Shown here in pieces: positions 34,901 through 46,093 of a DNA stretch of 64,000 bases (the stretch's first letter is position 1; every line of letters begins with the position of its first letter). Origin of the DNA: Paenibacillus_AA sp045062745. GTDB lineage: Bacteria; Bacillota; Bacilli; Paenibacillales; NBRC-103111. Under the pieces are notes generated by a model. The model saw only the letters and a list, made by a program, of their open reading frames with translations. It was not told the origin of the DNA and searched no databases. The stretch lies in assembly GCF_045062745.1 (NCBI RefSeq), contig NZ_JBJGED010000035.1, positions 9,903 to 73,902 of the forward strand, in the 5' to 3' direction. The position numbers and the translations under genes are program-made.

Positions 34901-35653
34901 ATGATGAAACAAATCATCCTAATCACAGACGGTTGTTCCAACGAAGGCTCGAGCCCGGTTGCGGCGGCGGCGCTGGCCCAGCAGGAAGGCATCGTCGTGA
35001 ATGTCATCGGCGTGGTCGATTCGGCGCGGCAGAATGAACGCGGGCTCGACGAGATCGCGGATATCGCGCGGGCAGGCGGCGGCATGAGCCGCATCGTCAC
35101 ACCGGCCGCGCTGTCGCAGACGGTGCAGATGATGACGCGCAAGACGGTCGTGTCGACGATGCACCAAGTGGTGAATCAAGAGCTCCGAGCCATCCTGGGC
35201 AGGGGGGAGCTCGAAGATCTCCCGCCGGCCAAGCGGGGCGAAGTGGTCCGCGTCATCGACGAATGGAGCGAGAACGCCTCGCTTCGCGTAGCGCTGCTCA
35301 TCGACACAAGCGCGAGCATGAGCGACAAGCTCCGCGCGGTGGAGGAGTCGTGCCAAGATTTGCTTCTGAGCCTGCAAGCGCGGCAAGGACTGAGCGAGAT
35401 CGCGGTTTTTCATTTCCCCGGGAAGCTGGATGCCGATTTGCTGGCTGATTGGACGCGCGACCTTGCAAAAATGAGGCAAATGTTCTATAACTTAAACATA
35501 AAGGGAACGACTCCAACCGGACCGGCAATTCGAGCAGTCATCCGGCATTTTGCCGCCTCTGTCGCAATAGACCGAGAGAACCGCGAGCAGCCTCGTCATC
35601 CCGAGCTGCGGTCCGGCCAGAAGGACGGGATCTGGAGTGACTACGTCGTCTAA
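34901..35653 (+). CDS. yabS: VWA-domain protein YabS
   Basis: A 250-residue protein of the B. subtilis YabS type. It begins MMKQIILITDGCSNEGSSPV, and a second von Willebrand A-like segment from about residue 135 has the MIDAS motif LLIDTSASM and the later GTTPTGPAI threonine region. Such domains bind metal and protein partners. It is cytoplasmic by sequence. The kinase gene yabT overlaps its end by 17 bases, so the two are probably functionally linked; both belong to sporulation in B. subtilis. Confidence 0.87.
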   Translation: MMKQIILITDGCSNEGSSPVAAAALAQQEGIVVNVIGVVDSARQNERGLDEIADIARAGGGMSRIVTPAALSQTVQMMTRKTVVSTMHQVVNQELRAILGRGELEDLPPAKRGEVVRVIDEWSENASLRVALLIDTSASMSDKLRAVEESCQDLLLSLQARQGLSEIAVFHFPGKLDADLLADWTRDLAKMRQMFYNLNIKGTTPTGPAIRAVIRHFAASVAIDRENREQPRHPELRSGQKDGIWSDYVV

Positions 35654-36551
35654 GCTGGCGCTGGCCGAGGGAACTTGGATCAGCGGCAAGTGGAACAAGA
35701 ACAAATATGAAGTCGTCCGCCGGTTGGGAGAGGGCGCGAACGGCCAAGTGTATTTGGTGCGATCGAGCAAGACGGCTTATGCGCTGAAGGTCGGCTTCGA
35801 TACGGTAGATTTGCAGATGGAAGTGAACGTGCTTCGTTCGCTCGACAAGGGTGTACCGCCCGGCTCACGCTATTTGCTGGAAGCCGACGATTTGACGCTC
35901 ACCGATCGGGATTATCCGTTTTATGTGATGCGGTATGTGAGGGGTGCTCACCCGCAAGCGTTTTTACATAAGCAAGGCATGGATTGGTTCGAGGTGCTCG
36001 GCTACGACTTGCTGAAGAAGCTGTCGGCTCTGCACCGGCGGGGATACATATTCGGAGATTTGAAGATGGACAACGTCATCGTGTCGGAATTCGGCCAAGC
36101 CGATCTCGTCGATTACGGCGGCGTAACGGAGAAGGGCCGTTCGGTCAAGCAATTCACGGAAGTGTACGACCGGGGCTATTGGAACGCCGGCTCGCGCAAG
36201 GCGGACGAAGCGTACGATCTGTTCTCCTTCGCTGTGCTCAGCTTGCACCTGGCGGACACGCGCAACCGCTTCGCCTCGTTCATCGCCTCCCTCCCGCAGA
36301 ACCGGCATCTCGACGACCTGATCGCCGCGGCGCAGGAATCCCCGGCGTGCCAGCGGTTCCGACCGGTGCTGCTGAAGGCGTTGACCGGCCAGTACCGCAC
36401 CTCCCAAGAGGCGGCCCAGGAGTGGCGGTCGCTTATGCTGAAGAGCACGCGACGGACGGACACCGGGAAGCGCAGCTTGTGGATTCAGACCGCGTTCGCG
36501 GTGTCGGTGCTGCTGTTTGTTTCTACCTTATATATTTACTTTCAGCGTTGA
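35637..36551 (+). CDS. yabT: Membrane-anchored serine/threonine protein kinase YabT
   Basis: A 304-residue Hanks-type kinase: glycine loop RRLGEGANGQVYLV (about 28-41), catalytic Lys in YALKVGF, catalytic loop YIFGDLKMDN (in place of HRDLKxxN) and VDYGG where DFG is usual, so the loop motifs are divergent but keep the key Asp, Lys and Asn. A C-terminal membrane segment (IQTAFAVSVLLFVSTLYIYF) anchors it. B. subtilis YabT phosphorylates RecA, AbrB and others in sporulation and is activated by DNA. It starts with GTG inside the end of yabS. Confidence 0.9.
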   Translation: MTTSSKLALAEGTWISGKWNKNKYEVVRRLGEGANGQVYLVRSSKTAYALKVGFDTVDLQMEVNVLRSLDKGVPPGSRYLLEADDLTLTDRDYPFYVMRYVRGAHPQAFLHKQGMDWFEVLGYDLLKKLSALHRRGYIFGDLKMDNVIVSEFGQADLVDYGGVTEKGRSVKQFTEVYDRGYWNAGSRKADEAYDLFSFAVLSLHLADTRNRFASFIASLPQNRHLDDLIAAAQESPACQRFRPVLLKALTGQYRTSQEAAQEWRSLMLKSTRRTDTGKRSLWIQTAFAVSVLLFVSTLYIYFQR

Positions 36552-36572
36552 CTGTCGGAGGACCGACGCCCT

Positions 36573-38093
36573 ATGCAGCGACCAGACACGGAATTGGTAA
36601 GGAATGTGGAGCGGTTCATTCGCGAGCATCGTCTCTTGGAGCCCCGCGACTCCATCGTGGCAGCCGTATCCGGGGGACCGGATTCTACGGCTCTTCTGCA
36701 TATTCTGCACCGGTTGTCCGAGGCGTGGGGCTGGACGCTAACCGCGGCGCATCTCGACCACGGGTTCCGCGGGCCGGAATCGGTCGCCGAGGCCGAGGGG
36801 GTCGCGGCGTTCGCGCACAAGCTAGGCATCCGCTGCGAGCTCGGCGCCGTCGACATGCCCGCCATCGTCCGGGCGTCGGGCGACAATCCGCAGACGGCGG
36901 CACGCGAAGAGCGGTACGCGTTCTTGGCCGGCGTCGCCGCTAGGGTGGGCGCCGTCCGGCTGGCAACCGCCCATCATGCGAACGATCAGGCGGAGACGGT
37001 GCTCATGCGCCTGCTGAGGGGGACCGGGCCTTCCGGCCTGACAGGCATTCCCATGAGGCGGCGCATGAATGAATTGGAACTTGTGCGCCCCCTCCTCCGT
37101 ATATACAAGGAAGAGCTGGTGCGCTACTGCGAGATGTTGGAGCTGCCTTACGCAGAGGATAGCAGCAACCGCTCCCGCAAATATACCCGCAACCGGATCC
37201 GCCTGGATGTGTGGCCGGCTTTGCTGCCCTTCAACCCGCAGCTGCCGGAATCGATCAATCGATTGGCTGATCTGATGCAGGAGGAAGACGATTTCATCCG
37301 GCAGGAAGCGCTTAGGATTTGGCCGACCCTTGTAACCGAATTCGCACACGGAATCGCCTTTTCCAGAACGGCTTTCCTGACCTTGCATATTGCTTTACAA
37401 AGGAGGATCATTCATCTAATATTGAACTATGTGTGTGAAGAAGCGGATGCTTCGGACTATAACCGGGTAGAGCGAATCCGGCATGCCATCGGGCAAGAGG
37501 AGCCGCCGTCCGTGACCATTCAACTCCAGGGAACCGCAGCCTTGGTGCGCGAGTACGACCGGGTGTCGGTACTTCGGCAGGCCGAGTTTGCCGGGAAGGA
37601 ACGCGGAGTTCAGGCCTCCGATGAGGAAGGGATGACGCGGACGCAGGCCGAGGAGGGCGCAGTGAGATGGGGCGGCGCTTTATACGGTACGATCCGGACG
37701 CTTGCGGATTGGAAGGACAGAGCAAGAGAGACGCAGCCGATGCGGCCGTCAGACGGTGCCGCTTCATGGATACGTTCCTCCCCTCAGGAGGCTTTTTTTG
37801 ACTTCGATCAGGTGGAATTCCCTTTGAAGGTGCGCCTTCGCCGGGAGGGTGACCGGATGGAGCCGCTTGGTTTAAAGGGGTCGAAAAAAGTAAAAGATAT
37901 GTTCATTGACCACAAAGTGCCGCCGAGCCTTCGGGACCGGCTGCCTCTGATCGAAGACGGCGCGGGCCGATTGCTGTGGATCCCGGGTCTTCGCCGGTCA
38001 CGGCACGCCTTGATCGGCCCCGGTACCGAACGCGTGCTAGCCCTACGACTCGACTTGAGCGCGATTCCTCCGCTCGGAGGGACACCGGAATAG
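36573..38093 (+). CDS. tilS: tRNA(Ile)-lysidine synthetase
   Basis: TilS converts C34 of the CAT-anticodon tRNA-Ile to lysidine so that it reads AUA. The 506-residue protein has the PP-loop AAVSGGPDSTALLHIL (about residues 27-42), the ATAHHANDQAETVLMRLLRG motif near 130 and a TilS C-terminal domain (MEPLGLKGSKKVKDMFID). GGAGGACC lies upstream of the ATG. It follows yabT by 21 bases and precedes hpt, as in B. subtilis. Confidence 0.96.
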   Translation: MQRPDTELVRNVERFIREHRLLEPRDSIVAAVSGGPDSTALLHILHRLSEAWGWTLTAAHLDHGFRGPESVAEAEGVAAFAHKLGIRCELGAVDMPAIVRASGDNPQTAAREERYAFLAGVAARVGAVRLATAHHANDQAETVLMRLLRGTGPSGLTGIPMRRRMNELELVRPLLRIYKEELVRYCEMLELPYAEDSSNRSRKYTRNRIRLDVWPALLPFNPQLPESINRLADLMQEEDDFIRQEALRIWPTLVTEFAHGIAFSRTAFLTLHIALQRRIIHLILNYVCEEADASDYNRVERIRHAIGQEEPPSVTIQLQGTAALVREYDRVSVLRQAEFAGKERGVQASDEEGMTRTQAEEGAVRWGGALYGTIRTLADWKDRARETQPMRPSDGAASWIRSSPQEAFFDFDQVEFPLKVRLRREGDRMEPLGLKGSKKVKDMFIDHKVPPSLRDRLPLIEDGAGRLLWIPGLRRSRHALIGPGTERVLALRLDLSAIPPLGGTPE

Positions 38094-38183
38094 AATGAGA
38101 CCGATAGCGGCTTCATAAGATAGGGTAAGATCTTGTTGTCCTTCCCAGGAAGGCGAACAGGTTAGAATAGGAGGGGCCAGCAG

Positions 38184-38723
38184 TTGCAGAACGACATCCA
38201 GGAAATCATATTCACCGAAGAACAAATTCAGCGCAAGGTGGCCGAGCTGGGAGAGACCTTAAGCCAGGATTACGAAGGTCGCAATCCGCTCGTCATCTGC
38301 GTGTTGAAGGGCGCCTTCATTTTTATGGCTGATCTGGTCAAACGCATGACCATCCCGCTGGAGCTCGACTTCATGGCCGTATCCAGCTATGGAGCCTCGA
38401 CGAAGTCGTCGGGCGTCGTGAAAATTATTAAGGATTTGGATGTCCCCGTGGAGGGGCGCAATGTCCTGATCGTTGAGGACATCATTGACAGCGGCCTTAC
38501 CTTGAGTTACTTGATCGATGTATTGGAGCGCCGCAATGCCCGCTCGATCTCGGTCGTCACTCTGTTCGATAAGCCGGCACGTCGCACGGTGGAGCTCGAG
38601 CCCGATTACAAGGGGTTCACGATTCCCGATGCGTTCGTAGTCGGCTATGGGCTTGATTACGCGGAGAAGTATCGGAACTTGCCGTACATCGGCGTTCTGA
38701 AACCCGAGGTGTACTCATCCTGA
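38184..38723 (+). CDS. hpt: Hypoxanthine phosphoribosyltransferase
   Basis: A 179-residue purine salvage enzyme making IMP and GMP from hypoxanthine and guanine with PRPP. It shows LVICVLKGAFIFMADL, the PRPP loop VLIVEDIIDSGLTL (about 93-106) and VVGYGLDYAEKYRNLPYIGV. A TTG start is used, with AGGAGGGG ten bases upstream. It lies between tilS and ftsH; in B. subtilis HprT and TilS also regulate ftsH. Confidence 0.95.
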   Translation: MQNDIQEIIFTEEQIQRKVAELGETLSQDYEGRNPLVICVLKGAFIFMADLVKRMTIPLELDFMAVSSYGASTKSSGVVKIIKDLDVPVEGRNVLIVEDIIDSGLTLSYLIDVLERRNARSISVVTLFDKPARRTVELEPDYKGFTIPDAFVVGYGLDYAEKYRNLPYIGVLKPEVYSS

Positions 38724-38748
38724 CCGCCGAAGCCGGGAAGCCGCGTTA

Positions 38749-38778
38749 TTGTGATGCATCCTCCGGCTGTGGTAAAAT
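38749..38778 (+). promoter_or_regulatory. Probable sigma-A promoter of ftsH
   Basis: TTGTGA (38749-38754) and TAAAAT (38773-38778) are 18 bases apart, 33 bases before ftsH. Confidence 0.6.
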
Positions 38779-38810
38779 AAGTTACGTGTGTCATTGAGAG
38801 GAGGTAGGGG

Positions 38811-40766
<1,956 letters not shown>

Positions 40767-40782
40767 TCGCTTCGGCGCTATC

Positions 40783-40817
40783 GAACCGGCCCTCCCGTGT
40801 GGAGGGCCGGTTCTTTT
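40783..40817 (+). terminator. Intrinsic terminator after ftsH
   Basis: GAACCGGCCCTCC (40783-40795) and GGAGGGCCGGTTC (40801-40813) form a perfect 13-base stem with TTTT following. Confidence 0.88.
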
Positions 40818-40859
40818 CGCTTGTTTAGAAAAAATTCACAAAGAATCCGTTTCCAATAA

Positions 40860-40921
40860 TTGACGGAGAGCCGGCAATCTGAGTACGATGAATTTGCATC
40901 GTTAAAAGGATTGTTAACGAT
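40860..40921 (+). promoter_or_regulatory. Promoter and palindromic operator of the GbsR-type gene
   Basis: TTGACG (40860-40865) and TACGAT (40884-40889) have an 18-base spacer. Directly downstream, ATCGTTAA (40898-40905) and TTAACGAT (40914-40921) form a perfect inverted repeat with an 8-base centre, well placed for autoregulation. Confidence 0.6.
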
Positions 40922-40950
40922 TTTAATGACGGTGAAATGGAGCGAAAGAG

Positions 40951-41472
40951 ATGGGCAGCGTGGAGTTCGAACGGTTTCAAACCGAGTTGACGGAGAAGAT
41001 GGCGCGCTTGTTTCAAGAAGGGGGCAACAGCCCGCTTCTCGGGCGGATTTATGCGCTGCTGCAAAGCTCTCCCGGGCCGGTCAGCCTGCAGCAGATGGCC
41101 GAGCGGATCGGCGTGACCAAAGCGGCGGTCAGCATCCAGATTCGGCTGCTCGTAACGTATGGATTTTGTGAGAAACTGCCAAGGGGGAACGACCGTAAAG
41201 ATTACTACAGCATCCCGAAGGACCATCTGCAGTTGATGATGGACAAGGTGACGCATCGGCTTCGGACGGAATGTGAGTCGATTGAGGATACCTTGCGCAA
41301 GCTCCCGGATCCGGGAGCGCTCGAGCCGGACGAGCAGGCGATGGCGGAGGTGCTGGAGACAAGGTACTCAGAGCTTCTGGCGTTTTACCGGATCATGTTT
41401 CGCCGATTGGAAGGCATCGAGGAGGAGACGGCCCGCTTGATTGCCGATTTGCGGGGGAGGCGCCGCATCTAG
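40951..41472 (+). CDS. GbsR/MarR-type winged-helix transcriptional regulator
   Basis: A 173-residue regulator. The winged helix includes GRIYALLQSSPGPVSLQQMA and IGVTKAAVSIQIRLLVTYGF with LPRGNDRKDYYSI as the wing; a C-terminal helical part (about 95-170) probably dimerises. The first half resembles GbsR-type repressors. It lies before the RND efflux operon, with 169 bases between, and has a palindrome at its own promoter; control of itself and perhaps of the pump is inferred from position. The ATG has only a modest GGAGCGAAAG upstream. Confidence 0.82.
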   Translation: MGSVEFERFQTELTEKMARLFQEGGNSPLLGRIYALLQSSPGPVSLQQMAERIGVTKAAVSIQIRLLVTYGFCEKLPRGNDRKDYYSIPKDHLQLMMDKVTHRLRTECESIEDTLRKLPDPGALEPDEQAMAEVLETRYSELLAFYRIMFRRLEGIEEETARLIADLRGRRRI

Positions 41473-41641
41473 GCCCCGGTTACGTTTCCCCGACTAAGGT
41501 CTAGGTCGGACACCGTCCTAAGCCTGTTTTGCGGAAAGCCGTTAGATTTTACCATGTATATGGGAGAACTACGTTCCAACGAATGACCAAAAAAGCGAGC
41601 GGCATGCAAGGGTGCCAGCTCGTAAGGAGGGAAGGAACCGA

Positions 41642-44600
41642 ATGAATCGCTTGACCGATTTTTCCATGAAGAACATAGCGGCGGTCATCATCTTGATTTT
41701 GCTGCTAGCCATCGGGGGGACGTTCGCTGCCGGACAGCTCAAGGTAGAGAGCATGCCGGACATCTCGTTCCCGGCCGTGTTCGTCACGACCCAGTACACG
41801 GCTCCGCCGAAGGACGTGCTCGATCAAGTGACCAAGCCCCTGGAGAAGGCGCTCACCGGGACGAAGGGGCTCAAGAACTTAACATCCAGCTCAAGCGACA
41901 ATTTCTCGCAGATCTCGATCGAGCTGGAGCAGGGCGTCAAGCTGGACGATGCCAAAAAAGACATAGAGAGCCTCGTAGCGAACGTGAAGCTTCCGCAAAG
42001 CGCGGAGAAGCCCAAGGTCGCGACGTTCGGCTTCGCCTCGCAGCCGGTCTACTACCTGGCCGTCACCGGGACGAACAACATGAACCAGATCGAGCTCGAG
42101 AAGCTGTATAAAGACATCATCCTGCCGGGATTCAACGGCATCCAGGGCGTGGACCATGTAGACTCTGTAGGGAATAACGAAGCGCAGATGTCGATCCGTC
42201 TGGACGCGAACGCCCTGAATCAGTACGGCTTGTCCCCATCCACAGTGACGGACATGATCCGCGCGGCACTCTTATCGAGTCCGGCCGGCACCGTCGACTT
42301 CGAAGGCCGCACGCAGATGGTGCGGGTGAGAGGCGAGATCGACACCGTATATAATCTCGACAACTTGCCTCTACAAACTATGCAAGGCGGGACGATCCTG
42401 CTGAAGCAAATCGCCAAAGTCACTTCAGTCAGCGAATCGCCGTTTATCACGAGACTCGACGGACAGCCGGCCATCGGGATTCATCTGTATAAGACGAAGG
42501 AAGCGAATGCGGTGGAGTTCGGGAACGCCGCCGACGCGCTGATGAAAGATTGGTCGACCACATTGCCTTCTGTGAAGTTCCACTCGGTGTACAATGCCGC
42601 GACGGACATCAAGCATTCCATCGACGGAATGGTCCGCGAGGGCGGGCTCGGCGCCATCCTGGCTTCGCTTATGATTTTAATTTTCCTTAGAAATATTCGC
42701 ATGACCCTGATCGTTTTAGTCTCAATTCCGCTCTCCATCTTAATCACACTTTTGTTCATGCAGGGGCTGGGCATCTCGCTCAATATCATGACGCTCGGCG
42801 GGATGGCGATCGCGGTAGGACGCGTCGTGGACGACAGTATCGTCGTGATCGAGAACATCTACAGCCAGCTGCAAAAAGCGCAAGAGCGCAACGAGTCGGT
42901 CATTAAGCTCGCGACCAAGCAAGTCTCGTCTGCCATCACGTCCTCCACAATTACGACCGTTGGGGTTTTCGCTCCTATCGCGTTTGTCAGCGGGATTCTG
43001 GGTGAAGTATTCCGCCCGTTCGCACTGACGCTCGCTTGCGCGCTGTTGTCCTCGCTGGTCGTCGCGCTGACGGTCATCCCAATGCTGGCCAAGCTGATGG
43101 TCATGAAGCAGAAGAACATCCCGGTGCACGACGAGACGAAGGTCGGGAAGCTGCTCAAGGCCTACAAAGGCATGCTCGTCTGGTCGCTCAAAAATCGGAT
43201 CAAGACGCTGCTGCTCGCGTTCGTCCTATTCGTGGTTTCTATTATTCTGATCGTCCCGCAGCTCGCCATGACCTTCATGCCGGAGAGCGAAGCGGACCGC
43301 CAAATGCTGTTCAGCCTGCAAATGCCGCGTGAAACCTCGATGGAAACGATGAATGCCAAAGTGGCCGAGATCGAGAAATTCATGCAAGGCGAGAAAGACC
43401 AGACAGGCGCACCGAAATTTACATATATCGAATCGATGATCGGCTATGACTTCGGGAGCGAACGCGTCCCCTACCGGGCATCTCTGTTCACGGAAGTCAG
43501 CGTCAATACGAATGCGAAGGAAGCGCTGGAGGAGTACAAGAAGCTGTTCCTCAGCGATATGCCGAAGGGCTCGCGGGTGGAAGCGCAGCTGATCACCTTC
43601 GCCGGAGACGGTGGCGGTGGGGTCGACTTCTCCTACATGCTGAAGGGCGACGATCTCCAAAGCCTCGAATATGCGGCAGGACTCATCAAGGAAAAGATGA
43701 CGACCTTCCCAGAGCTGCTCGATATCAAGGACACGCTCGGCGAGAAGAAGATGGAGGTCGACGTGGCGGTCGATGCCGAGAAAGCTCGCGTCTACGGTCT
43801 CAGCCCCGCGCAAGTGATGGGCACCGTCAATGCCTGGATCCGCAAGGAAGAGCTCGGCGACATCAAGCTAGACAATGTTACATACGAGACAAAGCTGGAG
43901 ATCGACCGATCGTTCAAAGACTCGATGCAGGATATCGCGAACATTCCGATCCAGACGCAGGTGGGTACGATTAACCTGAAGGACATCGCCAAAGTGAGCG
44001 AGCTCGACGCTCCGATCTCGATCAGTCGGGAGAAGCAAACGCAGGTGGTGCAAGTTACGGCCAAGATCAACAATCCCGACAAAGGCGGCGTATCGGCCAA
44101 GGTTTCGGCGGAACTCGACAAGGTCGAGCTGCCTTCAGGAGTAAGCCGGCAAGTGAAGGGCGTCTCCGACGATATCGACGAAAGCTTCGGGCAAATGTTC
44201 ATGGCGATGGCCGCTTCGATCTTCATCGTCTATCTCGTCATGGTGCTCGCCTTCGGCAACGCCAGCGCGCCGTTCGCCATCCTGTTCTCGCTGCCGCTTG
44301 CCGCCATCGGCGGTCTGATCGGCCTGCTCGTGACGGGCGAATCGCTAAACATCACGTCGCTCATCGGCTTCCTGATGCTGATCGGCATCGTGGTCACGAA
44401 CGCCATCGTCCTCATCGATCGCGTGCAGCAGCTGCGCGAGATGAATTACTCGGTCCATGACGCGCTGATCGAAGGCAGCATGACCCGGATGCGGCCGATC
44501 ATCATGACCGCCGGCGCGACCGTATTCGCTCTGATGCCGCTGGCGCTCGGGCTGTCCAAGGGCACGATTATTTCCAAAGGGTTGGCTGTCGTCGTAATCG

Positions 44601-44746
44601 GCGGATTGACCACTTCGACGCTGCTAACGCTGCTCGTCGTGCCGGTCGTCTACGACCTCATCCATTCGTTCAAGAAGCGCGTGTCCCGCTTGTTCCACCG
44701 CAAGTCGAAGCAGGCGGAAGCCGCCCTGGACACCATGTCCGCTTAA
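41642..44746 (+). CDS. RND efflux transporter (AcrB/SwrC family)
   Basis: A 1034-residue inner-membrane pump with the twofold RND layout: membrane segment at residues 12-32, periplasmic-type loop with MPDISFPAVFVTTQYTAPPK, a block of segments including GGMAIAVGRVVDDSIVVIEN (about 380-399), a second large loop and a final block with GIVVTNAIVLIDRVQQLREM. Its closest functional model is B. subtilis SwrC (surfactin resistance), an HAE1-type proton antiporter. AAGGAGGGAAGG precedes the ATG at 41642. The adaptor gene follows after 51 bases. Confidence 0.92.
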   Translation: MNRLTDFSMKNIAAVIILILLLAIGGTFAAGQLKVESMPDISFPAVFVTTQYTAPPKDVLDQVTKPLEKALTGTKGLKNLTSSSSDNFSQISIELEQGVKLDDAKKDIESLVANVKLPQSAEKPKVATFGFASQPVYYLAVTGTNNMNQIELEKLYKDIILPGFNGIQGVDHVDSVGNNEAQMSIRLDANALNQYGLSPSTVTDMIRAALLSSPAGTVDFEGRTQMVRVRGEIDTVYNLDNLPLQTMQGGTILLKQIAKVTSVSESPFITRLDGQPAIGIHLYKTKEANAVEFGNAADALMKDWSTTLPSVKFHSVYNAATDIKHSIDGMVREGGLGAILASLMILIFLRNIRMTLIVLVSIPLSILITLLFMQGLGISLNIMTLGGMAIAVGRVVDDSIVVIENIYSQLQKAQERNESVIKLATKQVSSAITSSTITTVGVFAPIAFVSGILGEVFRPFALTLACALLSSLVVALTVIPMLAKLMVMKQKNIPVHDETKVGKLLKAYKGMLVWSLKNRIKTLLLAFVLFVVSIILIVPQLAMTFMPESEADRQMLFSLQMPRETSMETMNAKVAEIEKFMQGEKDQTGAPKFTYIESMIGYDFGSERVPYRASLFTEVSVNTNAKEALEEYKKLFLSDMPKGSRVEAQLITFAGDGGGGVDFSYMLKGDDLQSLEYAAGLIKEKMTTFPELLDIKDTLGEKKMEVDVAVDAEKARVYGLSPAQVMGTVNAWIRKEELGDIKLDNVTYETKLEIDRSFKDSMQDIANIPIQTQVGTINLKDIAKVSELDAPISISREKQTQVVQVTAKINNPDKGGVSAKVSAELDKVELPSGVSRQVKGVSDDIDESFGQMFMAMAASIFIVYLVMVLAFGNASAPFAILFSLPLAAIGGLIGLLVTGESLNITSLIGFLMLIGIVVTNAIVLIDRVQQLREMNYSVHDALIEGSMTRMRPIIMTAGATVFALMPLALGLSKGTIISKGLAVVVIGGLTTSTLLTLLVVPVVYDLIHSFKKRVSRLFHRKSKQAEAALDTMSA

Positions 44747-44765
44747 AACTAGGCCCCCACAAAGT
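44747..44765 (-). repeat. Possible half copy of the dispersed repeat
   Basis: ACTAGGCCCCCACAAAGTA carries the CCCCACAAAGT arm and an ACTAGG motif seen in the full copies, in the short gap between the pump and adaptor genes. It is too short to be sure. Confidence 0.35.
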
Positions 44766-44797
44766 ACGAAACTTTCAATAAAGGAGTTAAGGCGAAG

Positions 44798-46063
44798 ATG
44801 AGACCTAACAGGCTGAAAAGCAAAACAATGATCGGCGGCGTCAAGCTGGCCGCGGCCGTCGTCCTGACCGTCGCCGTCGCGGCGGGGTGTTCGGCGGAGG
44901 CTGGTCCGACGGTTCCGGCGGCGACGCAAGAGCAGGCGATCAAGGCGGTGAAGGTACAGAAGTTAGCCAAGCAAAAAATCGGCGATCCGCTCGAGCAAGT
45001 GGCCGATGTGGCCCCCGTGATGCAATTGGACGTCATGGCCAAGTCGAGCGGAGACGTGAAAGAAATTTTGAAAAAGCGCGGAGACCAAGTGAATGCGGGC
45101 GACGTGATCTTGAAGCTCGATCCGGCCGATATGAACTTGCAAAAGGAGAAAGCCTCCCTCCAGCTGCGGAGCAGCCAGGATGCCCTGGTCAAGGCGCAGC
45201 AGGATCTGGCTAACAGCAAAACCGAGATGGCCAACAGCGTCAAAAAGATGGAGCAGGCGCTGCTAGACGTGACCAAATCCTACAATAAAGCTAGAAACGA
45301 TTATGACCAAGGACTCATTACGAAATCGCAACTGGACCAAGCGGAAACGCTGTGGAAAAACCAAACGATGGATCTCGATTTGCTGAAGCAAAAACAAAAG
45401 ACACTGGAGACGTCCGACAACTTATCCTCATTGACCAATCAAATCCAGTCGGCTTCCCTATCCATGCAGGAGCTGGATCGCAGCCTGTCCAACCTGGAGG
45501 TCAAAACGCCGGTCAGCGGCATCTTGACCGAGCTGCCGGTCGTGGTAGGCATGACCGTCCAGCCGGGCGCCAAGATCGGCCACGTGGAGCAGCTCGATCC
45601 GATTGTGATCAAGGCGAAGCTGACGGAGAACTCCGCCAAGCTCGTGAGCGGGAAGCAAGAGCTCGTCTACTATGTGCCGGGGAGCCCCGATAAAGCGAAG
45701 GCGAAGATCAAATATTTGTCCGGCTCCATGGACACCCAGAGCAAGACGTACGAGCTGGAGCTGGAGACGGCGAACGCGAACGGCGCGCTTAAGCCGGGCA
45801 CGAAGGTGCAGATCCAGCTGACAACGGAAGACGAGCAAATGGTCGTTGCAGTCCCGACGCTCAGTATCGTCCGCGAAGGCGGCGATTCGTTCGTGTTCGT
45901 GCTAGTGGGCGACACGGTAGAGAAACGCAAGGTGCAGCTCGGCCGTCTGAACGAATTGAATCAGGAAGTGTTGTCCGGGATCAAGGAAGGCGAGCAGCTC
46001 GTCGTCTCCGGCCAGAATCAGCTGAAGGACAAAGAAAAAGTGCAGCTCGCGGAGTCTAAATAA
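44798..46063 (+). CDS. RND efflux periplasmic-adaptor-type (MFP/HlyD) lipoprotein
   Basis: A 421-residue membrane fusion protein: lipobox VAAGCSA (Cys about residue 28), a barrel-sandwich half VMAKSSGDVKEILKKRGDQV, a long coiled coil (about 110-220), the second half SNLEVKTPVSGILTELPVVV, and a beta-barrel C-terminus (VEKRKVQLGRLNELNQEV). It is the partner of the RND pump encoded before it. AAAGGAGTTAAGG precedes the ATG. Adaptors of this kind in Gram-positive bacteria have no outer membrane channel to meet. Confidence 0.92.
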   Translation: MRPNRLKSKTMIGGVKLAAAVVLTVAVAAGCSAEAGPTVPAATQEQAIKAVKVQKLAKQKIGDPLEQVADVAPVMQLDVMAKSSGDVKEILKKRGDQVNAGDVILKLDPADMNLQKEKASLQLRSSQDALVKAQQDLANSKTEMANSVKKMEQALLDVTKSYNKARNDYDQGLITKSQLDQAETLWKNQTMDLDLLKQKQKTLETSDNLSSLTNQIQSASLSMQELDRSLSNLEVKTPVSGILTELPVVVGMTVQPGAKIGHVEQLDPIVIKAKLTENSAKLVSGKQELVYYVPGSPDKAKAKIKYLSGSMDTQSKTYELELETANANGALKPGTKVQIQLTTEDEQMVVAVPTLSIVREGGDSFVFVLVGDTVEKRKVQLGRLNELNQEVLSGIKEGEQLVVSGQNQLKDKEKVQLAESK

Positions 46064-46093
46064 ATGAAGCTTCAACGAAACGGAGGAAATGCA

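Noticed and set aside
34630..35037. 135-codon frame upstream of yabS
   Set aside because: It runs through hairpin and repeat sequence and then overlaps yabS in another frame; no family resemblance.
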